Source: Tannerella sp. | GTDB lineage: Bacteria; Bacteroidota; Bacteroidia; Bacteroidales; Tannerellaceae | DNA length: 7,823 nucleotides | Direction: 5' to 3' | Assembly (NCBI GenBank): GCA_031279875.1 | Contig: JAITHS010000007.1 | Span: 1 to 7,823 of the forward strand | In this document: piece by piece, positions 1 through 7,266 of the stretch | How the letters are laid out: the number at the start of each line of letters is the position of its first letter | How positions within the stretch are numbered: the stretch's first letter is position 1 | The notes under the pieces: generated by a model | Databases searched by the model: none | What the model was told of the DNA's origin: nothing | The model's input: only the letters and a program-made list of their open reading frames with translations | Translations under genes and position numbers: made by a program

Positions 1-2625
1 CTTGACTGATGACGGTTCGCCGCCGTGTTCGCCGCAGATGCCGCATTTGAGTTCGGGACGCACTTCGCGGCCTTTGCGTGTTGCCATTTCGACTAACTGA
101 CCGACGCCTTTCTGGTCTAACACCGCAAAGGGGTCTTCTTTGAGGATATGTTTATCAAGATACATCGGCAGGAACTTGGCTACATCATCGCGACTGAAGC
201 CGAAAGTCATCTGTGTCAGGTCATTAGTGCCGAAAGAGAAGAACTCGGCGGCTTCGGCTATGCGGTGTGCCGTCAGAGCTGCACGCGGTATTTCTATCAT
301 CGTGCCTACCTTGTAGTCGATGCTGACGCCCTTTTCGGCAAAGACTTTTTGAGCCGTCTCGTCGATAATTTTTTTCTGATGTTCAAACTCATGCAGGATA
401 CTTGTCAGCGGCACCATTATTTCGGGATAAACGCCGACGCCTTTGGCTTTGAGGTCAAGAGCGGCTTCGATGATAGCGCGCGTTTGCATTTCGGTAATTT
501 CGGGATAGAGATTACCCAGACGGCATCCGCGCAAGCCGAGCATCGGATTTTGTTCGAGCAAGCCTTCTACGCGAACATGTATTTCTTCGTAAGGAACGCC
601 CATTACGCGAGCCATTTCCTGCTGACCTTTTTCATCGTGAGGAACAAACTCATGCAGTGGCGGGTCGAGCAGGCGCACTGTTACGGGCAGTCCGTTCATC
701 GCCTCGAAGATACCGGAGAAATCGGCTCTCTGTAACGGCAGCAGTTTGGTGAGTGCTTTGCGGCGACCGGCTTCGTCTTTGGCTAAAATCATCTCGCGCA
801 TGGCAATAATTTTGTCGCCTTCAAAAAACATGTGTTCCGTGCGGCAAAGTCCGATACCTTGCGCTCCGAAACCGCAAGCCACTTTTGCGTCGTGCGGAGT
901 GTCGGCATTAGTACGCACTTTGAGGCGGGCGTGCTTGTCGGCAAGAGTCATCAGTTCGAGATAGTCGCTGCTCATTTCTGGCGTTTGTGTTTCAATTTTT
1001 TCGGCATAAACAAGGCCTGTCGAGCCGTTAAGCGAAATCCAGTCGCCTTCTTTGAGTGTCTTGTCGCCGACGGTTAAAGTTTTGGCTTTATAATCGATAA
1101 GTACTCCGTTAGCTGCTGATACACAGCATTTTCCCATACCGCGAGCCACTACTGCGGCGTGTGATGTCATACCGCCGCGTGCCGTCATGATGCCTTGTGC
1201 GGCGTTCATACCGCGCAAGTCTTCGGGAGATGTTTCGATACGGCAAAGAACGACTTTGTCGCCGCGTTTAGCCCATTCTTCGGCGTCATCGGCATGAAAT
1301 ACTATCATTCCGGTAGCAGCGCCGGGGGAAGCGGGCAAGCCTTTTGTAAGCGGTGTTGCGGCTGCGAGAGCTGATTTTTTAAACACAGGGTGAAGCAACT
1401 CGTCGAGTTTTTCAGGCTCTTGACGCAGTAGTGCCGTCTTTTCGTCTATCAAGCCCTGTCGGAGCATTTCCATTGCTATGCGAACCATTGCGGCGCCGGT
1501 ACGTTTGCCGTTGCGTGTCTGTAAAAGCCACAGTTTATTGTCTTGAATAGTAAATTCGAGGTCTTGCATGTCGCGAGCATGGTCTTCGAGTTTTTGTTGT
1601 ATCTCGATGAGATGTTTGGCGCATTCGGGCATTGCTTCTTCGAGCGACGGATATTTGGCTTTGCGCACATCTTCGGTTACGCCTTGCTGTTCTGCCCAGC
1701 GCCGCGAGCCTTCGAGCGTTATCTGCTGCGGGGTGCGGATGCCGGCAACGACGTCTTCGCCTTGCGCATTGATAAGATACTCGCCGTTGAAAATGTCTTC
1801 TCCGGTAGCGGCATTACGGGTAAAAGCTACTCCTGTAGCCGATGTGGTACCCATGTTACCGAACACCATAGCCTGCACGTTGACGGCCGTACCCCATTCT
1901 TCGGGGATGCGGTACATTTGACGGTAGAGGATTGCGCGCTCGTTCATCCAACTGTCGAACACTGCGCAAACGGCGCCCCATAGTTGCTCCCACGGACTTT
2001 CGGGGAAATCTTTGCCTGTTTGGGCTTTGACGGCGGCTTTAAACTTGATAACAAGCGTTTTCAGGTCATCGACGTCTAATTCGGTGTCTAATTCGACGCC
2101 TTTGGATGCTTTCACTTCTTCCATGATTTGCTCAAAAGGGTCGATTTCGGTTTTCGACGTCGGCTTCATGCCCAGCACTACATCGCCGTACATCTGCACA
2201 AAGCGGCGATAGGAATCGTAAGCAAAGCGCGGATTGCCTGATTTTTTTGCAATAGCTTCGACGGCTTCGTCGTTCATGCCCAGATTAAGCACTGTATCCA
2301 TCATTCCGGGCATCGAAACGCGAGCGCCCGACCTGACGGAAACGAGGCAAGGGTTTTCTTTGTCGCCGAATTTTGTTCCCGTCAGGGCTTCGACTTTCGT
2401 CATCGCCTCTTCGACACTGCCTTTGATAATGGCTATGACAGATTCTTTTCCCTGTTGATTGTACTCGGTACAAACATCGGTTGTGATAGTAAAACCCGGA
2501 GGTACGGGTACCCCGATAAGGTTCATTTCTGCAAGGTTTGCGCCTTTACCTCCGAGGAGGTTTTTCATGTCTGCACGGCCTTCGGCGCTGCCGTTACCAA
2601 ACGTATAAACTCTTTTCTTGTCCAT
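1..2625 (-). CDS. ppdK: Pyruvate, phosphate dikinase (C-terminus cut by window edge)
   Basis: Cytoplasmic enzyme that interconverts pyruvate + ATP + Pi and phosphoenolpyruvate + AMP + PPi; in anaerobes it commonly serves PPi-linked glycolysis or gluconeogenesis. The reading frame is open for 875 codons from ATG at 2625 to base 1. The N-terminal ATP-grasp domain shows GGKGANLAEM (residues 25-34) and SVRSGARVSMPGMMD (96-110). The swivelling phosphohistidine domain has GGMTSHAAVVARGMG, with catalytic His489 (codon 1159-1161) and the adjacent Thr487 that is the regulatory phosphorylation site in plant homologues. The C-terminal PEP/pyruvate barrel has LGLRGCRLGNLYPEI (Cys701) and GICGEHGG, whose Cys864 corresponds to catalytic Cys831 of the Clostridium symbiosum enzyme. 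From that family about 32 residues should follow beyond the window, giving roughly 907 in all. The gene is monocistronic as far as visible, 388 bp from the upstream lipoprotein gene, with its own promoter at 2667-2699. No frameshift or missing catalytic residue was seen. Confidence 0.98.
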   Translation of the reverse strand, partial: MDKKRVYTFGNGSAEGRADMKNLLGGKGANLAEMNLIGVPVPPGFTITTDVCTEYNQQGKESVIAIIKGSVEEAMTKVEALTGTKFGDKENPCLVSVRSGARVSMPGMMDTVLNLGMNDEAVEAIAKKSGNPRFAYDSYRRFVQMYGDVVLGMKPTSKTEIDPFEQIMEEVKASKGVELDTELDVDDLKTLVIKFKAAVKAQTGKDFPESPWEQLWGAVCAVFDSWMNERAILYRQMYRIPEEWGTAVNVQAMVFGNMGTTSATGVAFTRNAATGEDIFNGEYLINAQGEDVVAGIRTPQQITLEGSRRWAEQQGVTEDVRKAKYPSLEEAMPECAKHLIEIQQKLEDHARDMQDLEFTIQDNKLWLLQTRNGKRTGAAMVRIAMEMLRQGLIDEKTALLRQEPEKLDELLHPVFKKSALAAATPLTKGLPASPGAATGMIVFHADDAEEWAKRGDKVVLCRIETSPEDLRGMNAAQGIMTARGGMTSHAAVVARGMGKCCVSAANGVLIDYKAKTLTVGDKTLKEGDWISLNGSTGLVYAEKIETQTPEMSSDYLELMTLADKHARLKVRTNADTPHDAKVACGFGAQGIGLCRTEHMFFEGDKIIAMREMILAKDEAGRRKALTKLLPLQRADFSGIFEAMNGLPVTVRLLDPPLHEFVPHDEKGQQEMARVMGVPYEEIHVRVEGLLEQNPMLGLRGCRLGNLYPEITEMQTRAIIEAALDLKAKGVGVYPEIMVPLTSILHEFEHQKKIIDETAQKVFAEKGVSIDYKVGTMIEIPRAALTAHRIAEAAEFFSFGTNDLTQMTFGFSRDDVAKFLPMYLDKHILKEDPFAVLDQKGVGQLVEMATRKGREVRPELKCGICGEHGGEPSSVK

Positions 2626-2666
2626 GTTGTAATATATTTTTAATTAAATTTTGTCATAAATAATAT

Positions 2667-2695
2667 GCAAAGGTAAATACTTTTTTTGAGAAAGA

Positions 2696-2699
<4 letters not shown>
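2667..2699 (-). promoter_or_regulatory. Bacteroidota-type promoter of ppdK
   Basis: On the minus strand TTTG (2699-2696) is followed after 20 bp by TACCTTTGC (2675-2667). This matches the Bacteroides primary-sigma consensus, a -33 TTTG and a -7 TAnnTTTG about 19-21 bp apart. Transcription would start near 2660, leaving a leader of about 35 nt before the ppdK ATG. The -33 box is the end of the dispersed repeat at 2696-2733. No Shine-Dalgarno is obvious, as is usual in this phylum. Confidence 0.8.
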
Positions 2700-2761
<62 letters not shown>

Positions 2762-2787
2762 TGCAAGTGGTTTGGAGCTTACGTCCG

Positions 2788-2852
2788 TCATTACGAGGAA
2801 CGAAGCAATCCAGCGTACCATTCCTTCCGGATTGCTTCGTACCTCGCAATGA
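2788..2852. repeat. Long imperfect palindrome (24-bp arms)
   Basis: Left arm 2788-2811 (TCATTACGAGGAACGAAGC, then AATCC) pairs with right arm 2829-2852 with two mismatches, around a 17-nt loop. Sequences of the type CGTCATTGCGAGGAACGAAGCAATCC are, from memory, a common dispersed palindrome in many bacterial genomes and resemble small non-autonomous repeats. It is 160-225 bp beyond the stop of the lipoprotein gene and upstream of ppdK, so the hairpin could also slow or end transcription between them. No U-run follows, so it is not called a terminator. Confidence 0.85.
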
Positions 2853-2948
2853 AGAATGCCCTGTGCGTTAATGCTCTCGCAATGACATGGTACCGTCATT
2901 ACCTTTCATTTGGTGGTATCATTCCTGCTCGCAAAGATAATGCCCTGT
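2843..2948. repeat. Pair of direct repeats (about 22 bp) flanking a small hairpin
   Basis: CTCGCAATGAAGAATGCC + CTGT (2843-2864) recurs as CTCGCAAAGATAATGCC + CTGT (2928-2948), with two differences and a one-base gap. Between them lies a small inverted repeat, AATGAC (2881-2886) and GTCATT (2895-2900) around ATGGTACC. CTCGCAATGA also occurs again at 2876-2884. The block looks like a composite of fragments of the palindromic repeat. Confidence 0.6.
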
Positions 2949-3013
2949 ATGTCATCCCTATCCTTTTGATATCCGACGCTTCAATATTACATTCAAACAG
3001 ATTAATATTCAAC
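2901..3013. other. Rest of the ppdK-lipoprotein spacer
   Basis: Apart from the second direct-repeat unit at 2928-2948, I see no gene, promoter or clear terminator here. The minus-strand frame crossing 2654-2899 is made of repeat sequence and is not a gene. Confidence 0.6.
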
Positions 3014-3835
3014 TTATTCTTCTGTTGTTTCGGTTTCGACGACGTAAAAATCTATTTTGGCGAAACTCATGGAGGTAAAGACTCCGAAGGCGTTAGTTAT
3101 TGCAGATGAGGGATTTGCGAGGTCGGTCGAACTTATGCGCTCGTAGAGGTCGGCGTAGTCTTTGCATACGCGATAGACTGTTATGACGTATTTGCCGACG
3201 GTGCGGAACTCGCGCGAAGTGGTGGTGTAACTGCTGCCTTTGAATGGTTGCATCATGCGGCGACGGAACTCCATGCCGCCACCGAAGTCGGGTATGTCGG
3301 ACGTCGCGGGACTTTCGATATATATCTGATAATAACTGCTTTCGTGGTCATCCCACGTGAGGCGAATTTGGGTCGTGTCGCCGGTCATGTCCCAAAAATA
3401 CGACGAGTTTTCGCGCTCAATGTATTCGGGACTGATTGTCAGGTTTTTAACTTTTTCGGGAACTGTTGTGGAAGCGGTAATTGTTTTGCCTTTGTAGTCT
3501 AATTGCAGGTCGAAGCGGTTGTTGCTTCTTATTGTATCTATTTGGTAATCAATAGAATACATGCCATCGGCTATTTCGTTCATGGTTTTGCCGTTTACTG
3601 TCGGCGTCAGGCTTGTGATGGGTTTTGAGAGGATGAAGTCGTCTTTGAGATAGACTTCCATACTGTACAGATTGACAGTCAGAGTGTTAGACCCTTCATG
3701 AATGTAACTCTCGACGATGGGCATGTCGGTATTGACAGCGCTGTCCATCAACGCTTCTCCGCAAGACGTCGGCATCGTTGTCAGTAAAATCGTTGTCAGT
3801 AAAATTGTCATAAAAGTTTCACAAAAATATTTCAT
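3014..3835 (-). CDS. Predicted lipoprotein, DUF4249-like, probable partner of the TonB-dependent receptor
   Basis: A 273-residue protein. The N-terminus is a signal peptide with hydrophobic core TILLTTILLTT (10-20) and a cysteine at residue 25 in MPTSCGE, read as a lipoprotein cleavage site although position -3 is Pro instead of the usual Leu. The first Met (3835) or Met9 could start it; both keep the signal. The rest is beta-rich with no catalytic motif: an early strand-rich part (about 38-130), TQIRLTWDDHESSYYQIYIE (155-174), and an end with SSAITNAFGVF. That ending, the lipoprotein leader and the position downstream of a receptor with a regulatory-like domain recall the DUF4249 lipoproteins of Bacteroidota, but the family call rests on memory and gene context. 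It would sit at the outer membrane and assist or cap the receptor; substrate unknown. No promoter box is seen in the 22 bp before it, so it probably relies on the TA promoter or on receptor read-through. Another Bacteroidota surface lipoprotein family is the alternative. Confidence 0.85.
   Translation of the reverse strand: MKYFCETFMTILLTTILLTTMPTSCGEALMDSAVNTDMPIVESYIHEGSNTLTVNLYSMEVYLKDDFILSKPITSLTPTVNGKTMNEIADGMYSIDYQIDTIRSNNRFDLQLDYKGKTITASTTVPEKVKNLTISPEYIERENSSYFWDMTGDTTQIRLTWDDHESSYYQIYIESPATSDIPDFGGGMEFRRRMMQPFKGSSYTTTSREFRTVGKYVITVYRVCKDYADLYERISSTDLANPSSAITNAFGVFTSMSFAKIDFYVVETETTEE
3776..3805 (-). repeat. Perfect 15-bp tandem duplication in the signal-peptide coding region
   Basis: CGTTGTCAGTAAAAT is repeated exactly at 3776-3790 and 3791-3805. 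On the coding strand this duplicates five codons (ILLTT) in the hydrophobic core of the lipoprotein leader. The unit is a multiple of three, so copy-number change keeps the frame. Confidence 0.95.
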
Positions 3836-3857
3836 ATATTATATAATAAATTGATAA

Positions 3858-4139
3858 TCAATATAATAATGGCAACCAATCAGGTTGTACATGACATTCC
3901 CAAATATCATGTTTGTACCCTTGCAGTTTATGTGGCTTGTATTTAATCCCAAGCTCTTTTCCTTGTGCCAGACGATAAACAATCTCTTTCAATAAATTCA
4001 GGTCTAAATTTCTACGAAAAGCAATATTAACAGCCTTTTTGAACTGGTGCGTGTATAATACTGTGTATATTGCCGACTCGTCAAAGTTCTTGATTTTCCA
4101 AAAAAATTGTTTGACAGTCAATTTAACTTGCTCCTGCAT
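3858..4139 (-). CDS. YafQ/RelE-type mRNA interferase toxin, C-terminally truncated
   Basis: A 93-residue frame. Similarity to YafQ toxins starts at about residue 24 (IYTVLYTHQFKKAV) and runs through FRRNLDLNLLKEIV, YKPHKLQG and WECHVQPDW. Family knowledge: YafQ-type toxins are ribosome-dependent endoribonucleases that cut mRNA and are held in check by a small antitoxin. Of the E. coli YafQ active-site residues, counterparts of His50, His63, Asp67 and Trp68 are present (His70, His83, Asp87, Trp88). The frame then stops at PDWLPLLY, where relatives continue for about 20 residues to an R-T-G-T-H-x-x-L-F ending that carries the last catalytic His. That ending is absent from the following bases. 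Residues 1-23 are extra relative to the family. The ATG overlaps the antitoxin end by 17 nt. The toxin is probably inactive or weakened; it could equally be listed as a pseudogene. Confidence 0.75.
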   Translation of the reverse strand: MQEQVKLTVKQFFWKIKNFDESAIYTVLYTHQFKKAVNIAFRRNLDLNLLKEIVYRLAQGKELGIKYKPHKLQGYKHDIWECHVQPDWLPLLY

Positions 4140-4332
4140 CTATTCTCTTGTTTTTCGGAACATAGGCGGTATAAACCCGTCCGTTTTCCACATCTTCAAT
4201 TGCAAGTTCAAGCCCTGTTTTCCGGCGTTTTTCGACCTTTTCTTCATTAAAAATGCCGATTGACAGGACGTATTCCAGTAGTTTTTTAGCTTGGAAATTC
4301 CGTGCGTCGTAGTTTAATGTTATAGTTGCCAT
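4123..4332 (-). CDS. Antitoxin of the adjacent YafQ/RelE-type module
   Basis: A 69-residue protein starting MATITLNYDARNFQAKKLLE, with a charged middle (EEKVEKRRKTGLELAIEDVENGRVYTA). Small proteins opening with a similar YDARN-x-x-AKK-L-x-x-L-x-S-x-G-x-F pattern precede YafQ/RelE-type toxins in Bacteroidota; this is from memory and from the neighbour. It would bind and neutralise the toxin and probably repress its own promoter. Its last residues (AYVPKNKRIDAGAS) do not look like the acidic or hydrophobic tail expected of a toxin-wrapping end, so the C-terminus may be altered. The start codon is preceded by a good -7 box 27 bp upstream. Its 3' end overlaps the toxin start by 17 nt, a typical coupled arrangement. 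Confidence 0.7.
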   Translation of the reverse strand: MATITLNYDARNFQAKKLLEYVLSIGIFNEEKVEKRRKTGLELAIEDVENGRVYTAYVPKNKRIDAGAS

Positions 4333-4358
4333 AGTTTTACAATATTAAAATTATAACC

Positions 4359-4367
4359 GCAAAGGTA
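4359..4367 (-). promoter_or_regulatory. -7 element of the toxin-antitoxin promoter
   Basis: TACCTTTGC on the minus strand matches TAnnTTTG exactly. The nearest upstream TTTG (4398-4395) is 27 bp away, which is longer than usual, so the -33 box is weak or absent. Transcription would start close to 4352, about 20 nt ahead of the antitoxin ATG. Confidence 0.65.
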
Positions 4368-4385
4368 GTAATAATTTTTCAGATT

Positions 4386-4427
4386 ATACGTAAACAAATA
4401 AAAAGGATTTGCGGGATACGTGTAAAC
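4386..4427. promoter_or_regulatory. Two near-identical direct repeats, possible operator
   Basis: ATACGTAAAC (4386-4395) and ATACGTGTAAAC (4416-4427) are direct repeats whose ATACGT parts start 30 bp apart, close to three helical turns. They lie just upstream of the TA -7 box. Small TA modules usually repress themselves through operators in this place, but the repeats are short and AT-rich and could be chance. Confidence 0.3.
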
Positions 4428-4459
4428 CAATATGTCAAAGAACTAATAGTCAGCGATTT

Positions 4460-7240
4460 CTACCTCAACTGAAAACTAAATGTTACATTAGGCGTAAACC
4501 CAAGTAAATTGATATTTGTTTCGGTCATGCCGACAGCTTCGTCGTAGGAATACTCTTTGTACCAGACGTTTGCGCGGTCATAGACGTTAAACAACGACAC
4601 GCTGACGCTTGATTTGAAATAACGGATAAACGACAGGTCGTATTTCGCCAGCAGGTCGAGACGATGATAGGCGGGGTATCGGGCGTTGTTTTTCTTGTCC
4701 ACGACGATAAAATTCATCTCTCCGCCGTTGGGCGTAGTCAGTTTGTAGCCCCCAATCGGCTCTGTATAAGGCTTTCCGGTAGCGTAAATCCATGTTGCCG
4801 AGAGGGTCAGGTCGCGGCGTGGCTTATAAGTCAGCACAGTCTTGAACTCATGCGTAACATCCTGATTGGCAGCAAAGTAACCGTCGCCATAGACAGGAAA
4901 ACGGTAGCGTGTTTCGGCAAGCGTATAGCCCACCCATCCGGTCAGTTTGCCGTACTTCTTTTGAAGCAAAAAATCCACGCCCCGCGAATAACCCTCGCCG
5001 TTGTAGAAAAACTCCTGATAACCGGAATTATCAATAAACGACGGTGCAAACCGCAACGTATATTCCGACAGATTGTGCAACCGTTTGTAGTAGCTCTCGA
5101 CGTCAAAAAGCACGTCTCGCGTCTCATAACTCAACCCGCCGACAAGATGCGTCGCGCTACTGACAGGAATACCCTTATTATCAGACAGTAACCATATATC
5201 GCGGCTTCCGGCCGAGATGTCTTCGCGCACGATACGGTTCACGAACTGATAGTAATATCCCGTAGAAGCTTTGATATTCAGACGTTTATTGACTTTATAG
5301 AACGCTTGCAGGCGAGGTTCGGGATATAGTTTTGCGGTAACGTCATAAAACGACATACGGATGCCAGGCAATATCGTAAAACGCTCATTAACAGTCAATT
5401 TATCCTGCACATAAGCAGCTAAAAGATTGCCGTCGTTACGTAAATTCAGGATTTCGAGCGAATCGCTTTGCCGGTAGCGATAGCGGATATTATAGTTGGA
5501 ATAGTTAAGACCAAATTCGAGATGATTGGAGCCGCTGATTTTCAACTCATTATCCATCTTCAAAGAAAAATCGAGCAAACGGTTGTTTTCGTCCGTATTT
5601 TGATTAAACATTACAGCCACGTTGCCCGTCGAACTGCCGGAAGATGAGTTGGTCATGTTATTATTACGGTTGCGCAGGCTGTAATAGTTTGAAAATGAAG
5701 CCAATAAGTTGAAATAAAACTTATCATTACGGTTGCGCGACCATTTGAGGCTGCTGCCGACATTTCCCCAGTTTGTTTTGTCGATGATACTGCCTGACAT
5801 AAAGGAACTTCCGAACGACGAGCGCGAGTTGTCGAGTACGTCTTCGCCGTTGAAAAAGCTGGCAGAGAGGATGTCGCGCTTCGTCGGGTTATATGTCAGT
5901 TTGGCGTTCAAATCGTAGAAGTACGACTCCGGTTTCTGCTGATTTCGTTGATTAAAACGTCCGCCGCCCAGACCGCCTCCAAAGCCACCGCCCGAAGACG
6001 CGGAATTTTCGGAATAAACGCTCGTAAATTTGTCGTACATAAAACTTTGAAACGAACGTCTTCCCGCGATGAAAAACGAGCCTTTTTCATTCTTGAAAGG
6101 CATCTCCGCAAAAGCGTTAAAACCCAGAAAACCAATATCTCCGCCCACGTTTAAAGCCTTATCATTGCCCGTTTTGCCGACAATTTCCATGACCGACGAA
6201 AGTCTGCCGCCGTATTTTGCGTCGAAGCCTCCTTTGTGCAGTTGTATATCCTTGACTGCGTTGGTGTTAAACGCGCTGAACACTCCCATCAGATGCTCCT
6301 GATGATAAATCGTAAAATCGTCGTAGAGGACAAGATTTTGGTCTGGCGTCCCGCCGCGCACGTACATCCCCGCCGACGATTCGTTGGCAGCCGAAATGCC
6401 CGGCATCAACTGAAAAGTGCGAAACAAATCTTTCTCTCCCAGCGCCGGAAGGTCGGCAATTTTCGCCGCCGTAGTTTGAATCACGCCGACCGACATCGCA
6501 GGAATTTTTAACACATCTTCGCGCGTTGCCACCACAACCACCTCGTCGAGGTCATTAGTTGTAGGCAACAACTCTACAAACATGTTTTCCACATCTATTT
6601 CGGGTGAGAGATGAAAATATTGCGTCTCATAGCCTAAATACCTGAATATCAGCGTCGCTGTATCCGAAGGCACATTATATAGCGTGAAATATCCGTCGGT
6701 ATTAGTCGCCGTTGCTACCCGCGCGTCGCCTTCTACCTGCACTGTCGCAAAAGGCAAAAACTCGCCGTTCGTTTGGTCTTTAATCCTGCCTGTAACGGTC
6801 AGATTTTTCCTCGAAGCCTCGCCGCGATACTGCCTGTTTTCGACTCCGGTACGGTTTCGGGGACGGTTTTTTGCCAACACAACGCAGTAAACGCCCTCAC
6901 CGTCAATATAATATGCCAACTCTTTAATGCTGCCGATAATAGCCGCAAAAGCGTCCTTAATCTTCTCCGACATAAAATCGCCGGTATAGATAATATCCTG
7001 AATTTCAGCCTTATCGTATTTGAGCGGCAATCCGTATTTTGTCTCAAAATCATGTAACACATTGATTATCGGCTCTTTGAAATAGAACTCGCTGACGTAG
7101 GATTTACGGGCGACTGTATCCTGCGCACGGGCGACGTTAAACGTTGTCGATAAGCCGATTATCAGCATGATTATTAATTGTACCGACTTGTAATCAAACT
7201 TTACATGAATGTAATATAATACTATACATTTGTTTTGCAT
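4460..7240 (-). CDS. TonB-dependent outer-membrane receptor with STN and regulatory-like domains
   Basis: Imports a ligand across the outer membrane using TonB-ExbB-ExbD energy; substrate not deducible. I choose ATG at 7240 (926 residues). The frame extends to a TTG at 7270, but that codon lies inside the -7 box of the promoter. From the chosen Met: signal peptide ending ARA/QD (cut near 39/40); STN domain about 48-120 (FYFKEPIINVLHDFETKYGL); carboxypeptidase-regulatory-like domain about 148-220 (VTGRIKDQTNGEFLPFATV); linker LDEVVVVATRED; plug about 246-356, with FQLMPGISA, MYVRGGTPDQNLVLYDD and KGGFDAKYGGRLSSV; then a beta-barrel ending VTFSFQLR. Length and domain order are normal for such receptors. 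An STN domain often signals to a FecR-type anti-sigma factor, but none is visible here. A Gly-rich stretch (417-427) lies in an early barrel loop. The next minus-strand genes are a TA module and a likely partner lipoprotein. Confidence 0.93.
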   Translation of the reverse strand: MQNKCIVLYYIHVKFDYKSVQLIIMLIIGLSTTFNVARAQDTVARKSYVSEFYFKEPIINVLHDFETKYGLPLKYDKAEIQDIIYTGDFMSEKIKDAFAAIIGSIKELAYYIDGEGVYCVVLAKNRPRNRTGVENRQYRGEASRKNLTVTGRIKDQTNGEFLPFATVQVEGDARVATATNTDGYFTLYNVPSDTATLIFRYLGYETQYFHLSPEIDVENMFVELLPTTNDLDEVVVVATREDVLKIPAMSVGVIQTTAAKIADLPALGEKDLFRTFQLMPGISAANESSAGMYVRGGTPDQNLVLYDDFTIYHQEHLMGVFSAFNTNAVKDIQLHKGGFDAKYGGRLSSVMEIVGKTGNDKALNVGGDIGFLGFNAFAEMPFKNEKGSFFIAGRRSFQSFMYDKFTSVYSENSASSGGGFGGGLGGGRFNQRNQQKPESYFYDLNAKLTYNPTKRDILSASFFNGEDVLDNSRSSFGSSFMSGSIIDKTNWGNVGSSLKWSRNRNDKFYFNLLASFSNYYSLRNRNNNMTNSSSGSSTGNVAVMFNQNTDENNRLLDFSLKMDNELKISGSNHLEFGLNYSNYNIRYRYRQSDSLEILNLRNDGNLLAAYVQDKLTVNERFTILPGIRMSFYDVTAKLYPEPRLQAFYKVNKRLNIKASTGYYYQFVNRIVREDISAGSRDIWLLSDNKGIPVSSATHLVGGLSYETRDVLFDVESYYKRLHNLSEYTLRFAPSFIDNSGYQEFFYNGEGYSRGVDFLLQKKYGKLTGWVGYTLAETRYRFPVYGDGYFAANQDVTHEFKTVLTYKPRRDLTLSATWIYATGKPYTEPIGGYKLTTPNGGEMNFIVVDKKNNARYPAYHRLDLLAKYDLSFIRYFKSSVSVSLFNVYDRANVWYKEYSYDEAVGMTETNINLLGFTPNVTFSFQLR

Positions 7241-7266
7241 TTGTTTTACATTTATATTAAAACGCC

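Noticed and set aside
2285..2473. 62-codon minus-strand frame inside ppdK.
   Set aside because: It overlaps the ppdK ATP-grasp coding sequence in another frame, and its Arg-rich product shows no motif.
148..2643. Many open frames on the plus strand opposite ppdK, the longest 195 codons at 148-735.
   Set aside because: They are antisense shadows of a clearly conserved ppdK frame, have no motifs of their own, and several overlap one another.
4039..4263. 74-codon plus-strand frame over the TA genes.
   Set aside because: It lies antisense to both TA genes and has no recognisable features; the Phe/Cys-rich product is typical of a shadow frame.
4664..7057. Plus-strand and alternative minus-strand frames within the receptor gene.
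   Set aside because: The receptor frame is continuous with all domains in order, so these are shadows.
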